Below are positions 11,668 to 32,300 of a DNA stretch of 64,000 nt, one piece after another; the first letter of the stretch is position 1; every line of letters begins with the position of its first letter. The notes beneath the pieces are model-generated. The model was not told the origin of the DNA. It made no database searches and saw only the letters and a program-made list of their open reading frames with translations. The stretch lies in assembly GCF_902806685.2 (NCBI RefSeq), contig NC_048557.2, positions 11,293,554-11,357,553 of the forward strand. The letters are read 5' to 3'. Position numbers and translations under genes: made by a program. The DNA is from Maniola hyperantus (taxonomy: Eukaryota > Arthropoda > Insecta > Lepidoptera > Nymphalidae).

Positions 11668-12485
11668 GGAAGACTGCCGCGATCCTGTTCGGCATTCGGA
11701 AGCCTTTACGTCAGCTCCAACTGCGAGGGCAGGGCATAGAGTGGCAGACTTCGGTGTGCTACTTGGGGTGTCGCATCGACAATAGCCTGAGCATGATCCC
11801 CACTGTGAATCACGCCGTGGATCAGATCCTTACCTCAAGCCTCTCACTGAAGACCAAGCTCCGGATCTACGGAGCCTATGTCCGCTCACGTCTGACGTAC
11901 GCGGCTCCTGCCTGGTATGCTCTCTGTTCAGAACACCAGAAGAGCCGCTTACAAGTCCAGCAGAACAAGTGCCTACGCATGATCGTAGGAGCGCCGAGGT
12001 ACGTGAGGAATGATGTCATTCATCGCGACCTCAAGACGCCCACCGTGGAGGAGTACGTCCGTACACTTGCGCGCGCGGACTACGGACCTTACACACACCT
12101 TCACGGCATCGCTCCGCTGACCATTCGACCACCGACCGGGCGTCCTCTGCCTCGGGAACTCCTACGACCGCCACCACTAGCGTGGCACGCAGGCGATCCT
12201 AGCGATGATGATGACGACGCGAGACCCACCGGATATGACACTATCTCAGCCTATCGTCACCACACCACCCCCGCGCGCGACGGCGAATCTATCGCCCGCA
12301 GCGCGGGGAACGCAACCAGCCACGAGGCCCCAAGCCAAGAAGGCGGGCCCTAGCCGGTGTAATTCCGGCTAGAAGACCAACACCGGGGTAACATGAATAC
12401 CCCGCGCCCTACCCGGGTAAGGAGACTACGCCTCGAGGCCCGTACCCCCGCTTGGCCTTCGGCCAACCGGAGAAGGCCCTGTCAC
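11668..12485 (+). mobile_element. Jockey-like LINE: C-terminal end of reverse transcriptase plus 3' UTR
   Basis: An open frame from about 11670 to the stop at 12351-12353 encodes the thumb and C-terminal region of a non-LTR reverse transcriptase: CYLGCRIDNSLS, LKTKLRIYGAYVRSRLTYA, QNKCLRMIVGAPRYVRN and a PTVEEYV motif, then a Pro/Arg-rich tail. The catalytic fingers/palm and the endonuclease are missing, so this is a 5'-truncated copy. The following ~130 GC-rich bases with direct and inverted cggccttcggccaaccg-type sequence look like the element's 3' UTR. GC content contrasts sharply with the flanks. Confidence 0.85.
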
Positions 12486-12538
12486 TTAATATTCGTGTGA
12501 GGTTTTACTAGTGTGTCCAGCATTAATTGTCCAAGTAG

Positions 12539-13200
12539 CTATCGATCAAAAGAAGTAATAGTAAGTAATTTGTCCAAAATGCAATTAAAAAAGCAAATAA
12601 TTAAACTGCATCGGAAAAATAATAATATGTAACTAATAATAATTATACTAGTATCTATACAACTATACAAGCACGCACTCACGCATACTCTCTCACGTAT
12701 TCTCTCTTTCTCCCACACACAAACACACACCCACACACACACAGCCACACATACACTCACACATCCACACACACATACATATGTTGTGAATCACCTACTA
12801 GGTATTTTTACTAGTTAATTGACTTTTATATTTTCATATGATTATATTGTAAAGCTTGTTTAAATTATCAAACGTACTGTTATAAATTTATAATTAATTA
12901 CTATTTAAGTAATCTGTAAAAAAAATTGTAATCCTATTTGGCCTTATTTTCAGTCTGTTATTATGTAAAATTATATTGTAGGTATCGCTGTTGATTGCAA
13001 ATAAACGAATAAAATAAAACTACAAAAATAAATCAGTCTCGTGCTAAATAGGTATGCAGGTTTATTGTGAACCCAAGGCTGAATACAGTACATAATTTTT
13101 CTTGAATGGATAACAATACCAAGACGTAATTACGAACAGCGCCATCTAGATTCTGGTCTATCCAACATATTATGTGGTGGATTTGACTCAACATTCATGT
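12539..13200. other. AT-rich intergenic DNA with a CA-rich tract
   Basis: 12693-12780 is an impure (CA)n/CACA tract that produces a false Cys/Val-rich frame. The rest shows no gene. 'gcgccatctagattc' occurs at 11610-11630 and again at 13138-13153, probably a shared repeat. Confidence 0.6.
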
Positions 13201-13210
13201 GGGGCGGTTC

Positions 13211-13530
13211 ATACTCTATCCACGGAGCGTTTAATTAATGTAGCGCTCTCTCTGTTACGTAATCCGATACAAATGATAAAGGGAAAACTCAATGAGCGTT
13301 AACCATTTTGAGGCACCATCCAATCACAAACGGAAACATAGATTATGTTTACTGTACTCATGTACTGTTCTATCCATGGAAAAAAGTTAGTACGGAAAAC
13401 ATGGGTTCGTTTGTGATTGGTTGGTCACTCAAAATGGTTAACACCTCCTGACTTTCTTGTCTTTGTCATTTGTATGGGATTGCGTAACAGAGAGAGTGCT
13501 ATATTAACTTCTTTCTTCGAATAGAGTATA
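13211..13530. mobile_element. Foldback element M3
   Basis: Long imperfect arms: 'gcgctctctctgttacgtaa' to 'ccatccaatcacaaacg' on the left is answered by 'cgtttgtgattggttgg' to 'gcgtaacagagagagtgcta' on the right. About 320 bp and non-coding. Confidence 0.8.
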
Positions 13531-13563
13531 GTAGTAGGAAGGTGCTATTGATCAATCTGCACT

Positions 13564-14020
13564 ATAGTTGAGCCATTACAAACGAGCGAACTGAGTCATA
13601 AATCACTACGATCATTGGATTGTGAGAATGCTGCAGAAGTCGTTGGTTTTAGAATTTACAGGTAAAGTCCTTTCATACCCCACTTGGTATTGTGATCTTA
13701 CCTTGACAGTTGAAAATACTAAATTAGTTTATGAACACATTTTCATTTTTCATTTGTGATGTAACCACAAATTCAAGGTTTTTGGATTTTTCCTTTACTT
13801 GTGCTACAAGACCTACCTAACTGCCAAATTTCATGCTTCTAGGTCAACGGGAAGTACCCTTCCAACCCAAAGTTTACTTGACAACAAAGTGATTCTACAT
13901 CTAATGTACATGAAAGCAAATAAATAAATCTAATCTAAAAGGGTTCCTTTTTCCTTTTGAGGTACGGAACCCTAAAAATTATTTGTGACTCAGTTCACAC
14001 GTTCGTAATGGCTCAACTGT
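13564..14020. mobile_element. MITE M2 copy with a nested 'ggttccg' repeat, touching gene A
   Basis: Ends actatagttgagccatta and aatggctcaactgt. The middle (about 13640-13985) is a truncated copy of the 7603-8052 family. Its right end is only eight bases from the gene A stop codon, so the gene A 3' UTR must begin in or cross this element. Confidence 0.75.
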
Positions 14021-14027
14021 AATGAAA

Positions 14028-22164
<8,137 letters not shown>

Positions 22165-22639
22165 TATTTATTACGAAATCACTTTTTAGACACGAAACTA
22201 AACAACATATTCGAATTATAAATATTTACGTCCATTTTCTATATTCAATCTATCAAAGTTCATACAATTTTTGACAACGTTTTGCTAAATAAGTACCGTT
22301 TCATATGCTCACTACGACACTACATACAATAAGTATGTAAGCACACACACACACACACAAATTATCGACAGATCACAGATAGATGATAGCCGTTGAAAAT
22401 GCACGTTAGCTATATTTTAACTGTTTATAACATTTTGTAAGACTATATTAATTTATTTTGTAAATAATAAAACTACATAATTTAGACGCAAGACGGTGAG
22501 TACGTCCGGTTACTTATAATTACGTCTTAGTATGAGCCATGACGCGAAATAACTAAAGGTGTTTCCATACTAGACTTTATTAACAAGCTTTTTATTAAAC
22601 GCACCGCTCAATCAAAGCTATGAGTGCGCTTTTCAGTCT

Positions 22640-22805
22640 TATAAGTCCCGCAAATTGCTATTGCGCTGGAACCATGTCCCATTAACATCGAAATGACGTC
22701 ATTTTGACGTCAGCCGAAATAAAAATAAACCATCAGCTTGAAACTTCAGTCAAGTGCTGACGTCACTAAAATGGCGGCCACGCGCACTAGAAAGCGGGAT
22801 TTATA
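22640..22805. mobile_element. Inverted-repeat element (MITE M9) with paired TGACGTCA-like motifs
   Basis: Starts tataagtcccgcaaattgct and ends gcgggatttata. The interior contains gaaatgacgtcattttgacg followed by tcagcc. A cleaner copy at 44101-44259 has both ends intact (agcaatttgcgggacata). Confidence 0.75.
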
Positions 22806-24081
22806 TCTCCCTTGCATCTTTTTACCACCATTTTTATTTTTATTATTTATTCAGATACAAGTTAGCCCTTGACTACAATCTCACCTGATGGTAAGTGATG
22901 ATGCAGTCAATGGCTGAACCGGTAAAGGAGTGGACTGAAAACCGAAAGGTCGACGCTTCAAACCCCGCCCGTTGCACTATTGTCGTACCTACTCCTAGCA
23001 CAAGCTTGACGCTTAGTTGGAGAGGAATGGGGAATAGTAGTCATTAAACATGGCTAATATTCTTTAAACATTACGTTATTATCGTTACATATAAATTACT
23101 AGCTGATGCCCGCGACTTCGTCCGCGTGGAATTAGGTTTTTAAAAAATCCCGTGGGAACTATTTGATTTTCCGGGATAAAAAGTAGCCTATGTCACTCTC
23201 CAGGTCTTTATCTATACCCATGCAAAAAATCACGTCAATCCGTAGCACCGTTGCGACGTGATTGAAGGACAAACCAACAAACCAACAAAGAAACACGCTT
23301 TCGCATTTATAATAAGGGTACTGATTAGCGTTTTAAACAGCAACTTGTAAAACGCTTCGTTTGTGAATGGCCTTATCTTTGAACCGGTCGGACAGGTCAT
23401 AAGCGAAGAGCTGACCTTCTCAAACACCCAAATACCTTATTAGAATGATGTTGCAAAGAATCAGCCTGGCTGTTAAGCGTAATATACGTAGCAGGCAGTA
23501 ATGTAGACAGTATTCCATGCGGGTACGACTTGCAAGGTTTAATTAGGTCACGTAAGATTACATTAGGTACGTAATTGTACCTACTTAGTAGTTTTTTTTT
23601 TTTTTTTTTAATATTCTTTATAGTACACCAAAAAGAAAGACACAAAAAGAAACATGTAAATATAGTAGGTACTAATAAGTTTTATCCATATCCATACTAA
23701 TAAAGAGCAACCGCCGAGTTTCTTGCTGGTTCTTCTCGGTAGGAAAGGCATTCCCAACCAGTGGTAGATGCCTCTGACGATTCAAAAATACTTGTAAAAG
23801 TTTAAATGTTTTTTTTAAATATTATAAATGCGAAAGTGTGTCTGTCTGTATGTCTAGCCTTTCACGGCTCATCTGTTCAACCAATTTTAACGAAATTTGG
23901 TATAGATATAGCTTGGAAGGACATAGGCTGGTTTTTCCCCGGAAAATCGAAGAGTTCCCATGGGATTTTTAAAAACTTAAATCCACGCGGACGAAGTCGC
24001 AGGCATCATCTAGTATTTAATATAGATATGTACCAGGGACTTAACTCTGTGCTCATACATTTTAATGTATAAATAGTATTA

Positions 24082-24200
24082 TAGTATGCGACAGGTCGAG
24101 ATGGCAATCGGGCTGGGGCGCCCCGCACACCCGCACAGCCTCGGCAACCACGGCGCGGGTACCTCACACCCCGATTGCCATCTCGACCTGTCGTATACTA
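24082..24200. mobile_element. GC-rich hairpin element M8, best copy
   Basis: 119 bp. Ends tagtatgcgacaggtcgaga and tctcgacctgtcgtatacta, arms extending to 'ggcaatcggg / ccgattgcc', GC-rich centre with gcgccccgcacacccgcac. No coding capacity. Confidence 0.85.
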
Positions 24201-25193
24201 CTTCACCCGCTCCTAGGCTATTATAAAGTTTGTTTCAAGAATATAACATTAGAATATTTAAGTATAATAATAATTAAATGTAAATGATTGTATGTACGCA
24301 TCAAGTAGGAATAACTTACAGAATGTAGATAAGCTTGCACTTTCGACCTTTTAACTACAATATCTATTTACTTACTAAGTACCTATATTACGTCTATCAC
24401 TTATTTACATGAAGTTTTAAGGAAAAAGTGAAATAAAACTCCTGCAATCTTTGAAATTTTTATTCTCTTTCTTTCTGTGTTGATGTGATGATCTTCATTT
24501 TTAGGGTCCCGTACCTTGAAAGGAAAAAGGAGCTCTTATAAGATCCCTTCGTTTTCAGTCTGTCTGTCGTCTGTCAAGAAAGCTATAGGTGATTCCAGTT
24601 GACCTAAAATCATGAAATTTTGGCAGGTAGGTAGGAATAGCACACACGTACCTAAAGGGAAAAACCAAAACCGTGAATTTGTGGTTACATTACAAAAAAT
24701 CAAAATGCATGTTCATAAATGAAAGGGCTTTACCTGTACATTCTAAAATCGATTTTTATTCCTTTTTAAAATGGCTGCCATGTAAAAAAAACATTTAAAA
24801 AGTACATTGTGTTATACCTTGTACGATGGTACGGAGCCATTCGTGTGCGAACCGGAACCGGTTTTTTCCTTTCGAGGTACGGAACCCTAAAAGCGATGAA
24901 CTATTGCGAAAATCGAATTGATCTGTCAAAGTTTGATGGCAGAGTGGCTGATCGGATGATACGGAACCGTAGTTCCGAACTTCCGACCAACTTCCTAATA
25001 GTTTGTGAGCTGAGCTCGAACTGAGCGACTAACACTGCTTGAATCGGTAACTTTTTGTTTCGATCTAAAGAGTTAAACTCGAGTTAAACCCAGCATAGCT
25101 GTTGTGACTTTGACTTTTCATTAATAGTTTACCAACTAAGCTTCCGGAGTTAAAGGAAATTATAGCATGCCTAATCGGATAGTAATGAATACA

Positions 25194-25862
25194 GGGTGTA
25201 ACCAGAACGTTAGCAAAAACTAGCGTTATTATTACATTAACTAAGCCAAAATGCCAATAACCGTTTGCTTCATTTTGTAGTTTTAGTGATTTAGTATTTA
25301 TTAAAACCTGCAATGTATAGTGCAAAAATCGGGTCAATGCCCCGCCTACGACACGGCATTGAAATGAAAATCTTTTTTATTCGTACAAACTTTTACAAGT
25401 ACTTACGAATAGTCGGATGCATCTACCACTGGTTCGGAATGCCTTTCCTACCGAGAAGAACCAGCAAGAAACTCGGCGGTTGCTCTTTTCAAATATTTGA
25501 TTTAGGTACAAGATTATGCCATGTATGAAATAGTATTTGCAGTCCTGTGCATTGCCGGAACGAGCTGCAGGTCAAATCCACGCTCTTTTATCATTTAGAT
25601 ATAATCTTCAATTGTGTAATATGCTTTTTTCAGGAGAATATTTTTAATAGATTTTTAAACTTGTCTCCAAATGGCCTACTTACGGAACGTTCGTTGACCT
25701 CTAGCGTCAGTCAATTGTTTTATTTGCAATATATCGTGAAATTTTACAAAATATAGGATATTTTAAATATTTTTTCGCGTTTTTTTTTTTTTGTGGTGAC
25801 ATATCACTGATCATCACTACTATCACCTGTCTTCGTTTTTGCCAGCGTTCTGGTTACACCCC
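25194..25862. mobile_element. MITE M4, long copy
   Basis: Ends gggtgtaaccagaacgttag and gccagcgttctggttacacc. About 300 bp longer than the 17028-17390 copy because of an internal insertion near 25360-25680 that includes a 'gaagaaccagcaagaaactc' sequence also seen near 10830 and 23720. Confidence 0.75.
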
Positions 25863-28109
25863 ATATGTGATGTACGGAACCCGTGTGCGAAACCGACTCG
25901 CACTTGACCAGTTTTATTTATTCACTACCTAGGTAGGCACTTTGTTTCACATGAAAAAATTCACTCAAGGCAAGTTGAACAAATCATGATAAACCAATAC
26001 CTACTACCCTGTAAAAAGCATCCCTCGTAAAATATTTATCGTCCAGTAAATGAAGGGATCCTGTTAGGGACCAAGGTTGCTGATTTTAAATCATTTTCTT
26101 TTGGTGAAATTATTATTTTTACTTCACAGGCGATTATACGTAATTGAAACGTCATTCAGCTAGGTGTTCAAACTTGCAGGAGATTTAAGTATTTTTAGGG
26201 TTCCGTACCTCAAAAGGAAAAACGGAACCCTTATAGGATCACTTTGTTGTCTGTCTGTCAAGAAAAATACAGGGTACTTCCCGTTGACCTAGAATCATGA
26301 AATTTGGCAGGTAGGTAGGTCTTATAGGCTAGCAGACATTCGGGGAAAATCTGAAAACCGTGAATTTGTGGTCACATCACACAAAAAAAAATAAGTTGTG
26401 GTCATGAACTAATAATTAGTATTTTCAATTTTCGAAGAAAGATAACTATATCAAGTGGGGTATCATATGAAAGGTCTTCACTTGTGCATTCTAAAATAGA
26501 TTGTTATTTATTTTTATGCATTATATTTTTTGAATTATCGTGCAAAATACGACTGTCGTACAGAACCCTCGTTGCCGTTGTACAGAAGCCTGACTCGAAC
26601 TTGGCCGGGTTTTTTTGGTCAAAATATAACCCGTAGTGAAAATTGCAATCGCTTCTGCTACTGATTGTGAACAAACTACTTTCAGGTTTTGCGTACCTAT
26701 TACTTACTTACTTACTAAAACGAACGTTGTACAGACTGACACGTAAAAAGTATAATGTTAGTTTCTTTTGACATGACACATAGAGCTAAAATGGCGAGTG
26801 AGCACAATAGCAACTAGCAAGTGTTACAATTTGAGAACATAAAGTTGTGAAAGGTCTTTCCACGTTCGTTTTCACATGCTATCTGTGAAATGGTCCATCT
26901 CTAGATCCTGTACAGTACAGGTAAGTACCTCGACTCAATAAGGACCCAAAGATTCCCGTATTGATTTCATTTCCGAACGTGATTGGAAAGGGTCGAGCTG
27001 ATTATGGAATTTTCCTTTGATTTATTTGTATCGCGGAGGATCAGACTTGGGAAATAATATAGCTACCTTCTATTCATAGACCTTTTATTTGTCGTACTTA
27101 GTATAGAAAATTTCTATCTTCTTTGTTGTACCTATTCTACTCCCTCTCAACCTCTCACACTGCCAAGTATCACTGGTAGAGATATCTCATAGAGATAAGT
27201 GCTTCCCTGTCTACTTTTACTCTCTTTTTCTCTTCTTTTCCGCGTGGATTTAGGTTTTTAAAAAATCCCGTGGGAACTCTTTGAATTCCCGGGATAAAAG
27301 TAACCTATATCCTTCCCTGTAAAGTAAGCTAACTCTGTAAGTACCAAATTGGGCCGTGAAAAGCTAGCAGACAGACACACTTTCACATTTATAATATTAG
27401 GTAGTTTGAAAGTTGGATGTTTTTGGTACAAATAAAAAAATAAAAAATTCAGGGTTCGTGTTTGTATAGTAACAAAATAACAGCAAAAGCAGCTTTGTTC
27501 AAAATATTTATTATGCTACGAATATCATACATTAATTATTATCTATACGTTACTCTGTTATACTTATCTACATCTATACTAGCGGAGATATTTTCGCGAT
27601 TGTTTTTCGTGGTCTTCAATTTAATATTCATTTATTCATAAGGTACATAAATAAAGACGCGAAGAAGTACATAAATAAATTGAGAAATTCGTTCGTTTTT
27701 CGAAAACGTTTCAATAAATAATACAGTAGTTATATGTAAGGATTTCATCCCTCGGGCTCATTCGCCTGACACGTCTGATCTTCAACTAATGGCGGGAAAC
27801 ACGTCATTCACACAAAATGTAGGTGGTATTTTTTGTTCAATGTCTGTTCAGACTTTGATTTATGTTAATAGCACTAAAGCCCGTAAGAATTTTTGAAGAG
27901 ATTCTTGGACCAAAAGCTAAAAAATTGATATTGGTCCTCTTTGTCCTATTATTACATATTCAAGATACAAGCTGAGATCTATAGTCCGCGACAGGTTTCT
28001 TGCCAGCTCTTCTCAGTAGAACCTTCATTCCGAACGGTGGTAGAGTCACAGAGGTAGCATAAAAGACACTAGTCGTCCTACATGAGATAAATAAGTAAGT
28101 ACATTTGTT

Positions 28110-28420
28110 TAAATAGAAATAGCGAGCAAACGAGCAGTTGGGTCACCTGATGTTAAGTGATTACCGCCGCCCATGAACATTTGCAGAACCAGAGGAACTG
28201 CCGAAGCGTTGCCGGCCTTTCAGGAATTTGTTAGCCCGCCCCTTCAATAACTCCATGTTGTAATCTAATGGGAACACCGCCGATGGGAGTTGATTCCACA
28301 GTTCGCATGTGCGTGGAAAGAAGGATCTGGCACAACGGACGGTCGAAGTGCAACAGACATCCAGGTGGTGAGGGTGACGTCCTGATCCGTCTGTCACTCT
28401 AGAACTTCAAGGTCGCGAGT
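28110..28420 (-). mobile_element. CR1-like LINE 3' end
   Basis: The minus strand encodes CARSFFPRTCELWNQLPSAV and FPLDYNMELLKGRANKFLKG, the typical C-terminal end of a CR1/L2-type reverse transcriptase in Lepidoptera, followed by a 'gggcggcggtaatcactta' 3' tail. Related ends: 42960-43170 (plus) and 53640-53830 (minus). Confidence 0.75.
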
Positions 28421-29142
28421 GGCTGCACTCTCTCCAGGATCAGTCCAACGGGCGTCGCGCGAGAGAGGTACCGGCGTACGTTCTTTAGAGTTCCCGGTGC
28501 CTCTCAATAAGGCGCTGAGTATGGTCACCGAGGGGGTTTCAGTGGCTAGAAATCCTACACAACCCGATTGGGTTTCTTAAGGTGACGCAGGACGCTCGAC
28601 CGAAATTGGCAGCGCACGTGGGTAACATGTTTGCTTTTCACTTGACATTGTATGAGAAAGTTGAGAGGCACGATGATTTTCACTGAAATCAAGCGCGCGA
28701 AAAGGGTTTAGGAAAAGTATTTTTGAGAAAAAACTGCTGAATTTATGTTTGCAAAGTAAAGTTATTTCAACTAATGAATAAATAAACAACGTCTAATAAT
28801 AAATTGTTTTAGAATTTTCATATCCCTAATCTTATTTATTTACGCCCAAAGTTGTCATTAATTTTGTGTTAAAATAGGAATCTTTTGAGCCTCGTAACTT
28901 TTAAATCAATATTTTTTCAATATTTTATATATCAATAAACCTAGATAACGACGAGATAAATCGATATAATTCTTAGTTTTGTGCGTACAATATCGAATAT
29001 TGTTGTATTTTCCCTCCTACGTTTGTATGGAGAAAGCACCGAACTGAGCTACCTTAAGAAGATTTCCCCTTCGAAAAAAAAGGTAGTGAGGGTGAAATTG
29101 CTTACGGTGGCGCTCGGAGCGGTTGTAGAAAAAGGAGGGTAT

Positions 29143-29148
29143 TTTATT
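29143..29148 (-). terminator. Gene B polyadenylation signal candidate
   Basis: AATAAA on the minus strand begins 12 bases after the stop codon of gene B. This would give a very short 3' UTR; other signals further downstream are possible. Confidence 0.4.
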
Positions 29149-29159
29149 TTGCATGATGA

Positions 29160-29342
29160 TCAGTCATCCAAGTAGCTGTCAATCCAATCCCTGTGCTTAG
29201 CCACGTCGGCGAACACCGTGTAGAAGTCCGAGTCGCAAATCCGGGTGCCCGGGAGCGCTGGTTGGTTGGAGATGACGCCCAGCACGTGCCAAGCACCAGA
29301 CACTGTTGCGTTTGGCTCCTGTTGCTTGTTCGGTACGAATAC
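29160..29342 (-). CDS. Gene B exon 9: C-terminus
   Basis: 183 nt with TGA stop. VFVPNKQQEPNATVSGAWHV, RICDSDFYTVFADVAKHRDW, IDSYLDD. Confidence 0.9.
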   Translation of the reverse strand, partial: VFVPNKQQEPNATVSGAWHVLGVISNQPALPGTRICDSDFYTVFADVAKHRDWIDSYLDD

Positions 29343-32300
29343 CTGCAAAATATAATCTTGTTTATGTCAACGCTTCTTATTAAGTTGACAGTGCGTTCGC
29401 GGCCTATCGGAACTATCATGTAGATTATGCCTAAAATTAGTCTATGGTCAGAATTGTACCTATATAAGAACTGTCAAAATAAACCGTTACATACACACAA
29501 ACTCTCCGCTGAAGTACGTTGTTTTAATTGTTCCTTCTCCGAACCAAAAAATTAGAAGATCTGCCTATCGGGTCTTCGGTGTTAGTCCAAATAACTAACA
29601 GTTTATTTTATACTACTTAGCTGTTGCCCGCAACTTTCCGCAGAAACTGTCTTTTCCCGACGATTTTCCAAAAAAATCTTAATGACAAAATATAATTAAC
29701 CAATTTGGTGCAGACGTTAGAAGTTATGCGCGTACATACTTTTCGGCGATTCATTTCTATTTATATAGATTTTACTAGATGATGGCCACGAAAGATGGAG
29801 AGAGCAATGCTTGGAGTTTCTCTACGTGATCAAATCAGAAATGAGGAGATCCGTAGGAGAACCAGAGTAACCGATATATCTCAAGAGGTGCGAAGCTGAA
29901 TTGGCAATGGGTAGGGCACATGTTCAAAAACTACTGACTGACTGAGTTTTTTGTGGGCCTTCTGATTCTTCTCAGACCTGGGCGCGTTTGGAACCCTCGT
30001 AGCTTTAGTTTTAAGTTCGCGTAAAAATTATCACCACTATAACATCATCTTACAAATGCAAACCGACTATCAAAAAGCGTAATTCTTTTACCTACTTTGA
30101 ATAAACGTTTTGACTTTGACTTTGAACTGATAGACGTTGGAATCCCACGATAAAATAGCGCAACGTTTTGGTAGCGTCGTCCTATAGGTGGACAAATGAG
30201 TCTGCGGGAGCCGCTGCATGGTGGCGGCGCTAGACCACGCTAGACTGTGGCGTGTGAAAGTCTCTACAAGAGACCTATGTTGACCTATGATGATGATGAT
30301 AGGACTGTTGTACTGACTGAGTAAGATTGTTACCTGATAACCACCCCCACTATCGCCATTGCAAGCTGAAGTTCCTGCAAAAGTTTCAAAACGTTATTAT
30401 GTTGTATAGAAGCAGGCGTTATTTTGCCCAAGTCCATGATAATATATAATGAACCAAAAGCTTAATTTGCTATAATCCGCTGAAACAGGTCCAAACCGTA
30501 TGGTGCAACATGCAGCATGCGAAATGCACCGCTCGCCCTCCCACTGCTAACCATGCAGGAAAAAGCAGCCACCAGGCAAGCAATACGCACCACCACAAAT
30601 GAGTGTTTAAGTGTGTTCTGGGATTTGTGTGGTGCTGCGTGGTGGTGGTGCTGCGTGGTGGTGGTGCTGCGTGTTTTAGCAGTGGGAGGGCGGGCGGTGC
30701 ATTTCGCATGCTGCATGTTGCACCATACAGATTCGACCTGTTTCAGCGGATTATAGCAAATTAAGCTTTTGGTTCATTGTATAAAACGTTATGTTTATAG
30801 TCGACGACTTATCGGGAAGAGAATTTATTAAAATCGACTGCCCCAAAAATGCTCTATTCTATATAGGTATTCAGCAAAATAGATCCTATAATCTTACGAA
30901 ATCTATTACAGCGCACGTCCGTTCGTTGTTGCCTACGCGCCATGTTTGTACTGATTGTAAGCGAGAATTACAGATCTAATCTGAGGCGCGAATCATCAGC
31001 GAGATTTAGTATTTTTATTAGTGTACATTCGGTTTCAGTCGGCGTTAGGTTTCGCTTTTCTGCGCGAACGAATTTTGCCGATGCGGCTTATGTATAAGTA
31101 GCAAGACCTGGACAATCCAACATACATATACACCTTAAATTATACAGTCGGGTATATCACGATAGTCTGGAGCACACTTACCGTTGTTACGATAGCCCGC
31201 GCAGAAGGTTTTCCAGCTGGTGAACATGGCGTAGTAGGCCGGCAAGCTCCTGATGCAGGTCTCCACGGCCACCGTGGGGAAGACGGCCTGCTGCAGGGAG
31301 ACTGCTTGCACGTTGTCGTTGTCGTACCCCCAGCCTACTATCTGTTACAAGTGTAAGGCGTCACTCACATAAAGCACGTACCGAAATATTATTGAAATCA
31401 GTACCCTTATCATAAATGCGAAAGTGTGTTTGTTTGTTGGTTTATTGGTTTGTCCTTCAATCACGTCGCAACGGAGAAACGGATTGACGTGATTATTTGC
31501 ATGGGTATAGATAAAGACCTGGAGAGTGACATAAGCTTCTTTGTAACCCGGAAAATCAAGGAGTTCCCACGGGATTTTTAAAAACTTAATTCCACGCGGA
31601 CGAAGACGCGGGCATCAGCTAGTATTTTATCGAATAATTGGAATGCCCTCCCAAAACATGCACGAGGAACATGAGTCACAACGCGCAGAGGTTCTGGAGA
31701 TGTTTAGTCTAAATTAACTAACAGCAAAACAGCGCGATTGCTATCGCTACGCCTATTACCTATTTTGAATAAATCATTTGACTTTGACTTTGACTTTGAC
31801 TTTGACTTTGACTTTGACTTTGACTTTGACTACGTCATCTATTAATCAAGTTCACGATCTAAAGTCTGGCTAAGATCTATAGAGTGCACTTTGACTTTGC
31901 TCAGACTTAAGATTGAGTTAAAACGAGGCAGATTTATGTGAGAGATATAGCTCTGTCTCGTTTCAACTTTGTCTTAAGTCTGAGCTAAGTCAGAGTGCGC
32001 TCTATAGATCTCACCCTAAGGGCGCCTTCGAAGCCGCAAAGTGCCGCGCGGAGGCAGCGCTGCTTTGTAAATCTTTTGTATTTTCAACTGTATATAAATG
32101 ACCTTAGGAAGCCCATTTATTTCTCTTCATTTATTTGTCTATGTCAACGTCATCACTTATCTATGTCTATGATTACATAATTTGAATCTGCCGCGCATAG
32201 ACACGACAGAGCTGTCAAGTGTCAACTGTCAGGTTGTTATTTTATTAAAACGTTAGCTGTGCGAGTGAAATTCGAATTATAATATAAAATTAGAATTTAA

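Larger units (their letters stand above)
22165..29142. other. Intergenic DNA between genes A and B
   Basis: About 7 kb with no supported coding exon. Contents: promoter-proximal AT-rich DNA, an (AC)n tract at 22338-22359, M9 (22640-22805), SINE S2 (22917-23070), short repeats (23098-23325, 23815-24015, 27238-27395), M8 (24082-24200), 'ggttccg' elements (24500-24895, 26195-26615), M4 (25194-25862) and a CR1-like LINE 3' end (28110-28420). 26700-27200 and 27420-28100 look unique but show no gene. Confidence 0.6.

Noticed and set aside
11668..12353. A complete, active LINE
   Set aside because: Endonuclease and the catalytic part of the reverse transcriptase are absent; only the C-terminal end remains.
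30462..30756. Similar ~80-codon frames on both strands
   Set aside because: Produced by the inverted arms of element M10.
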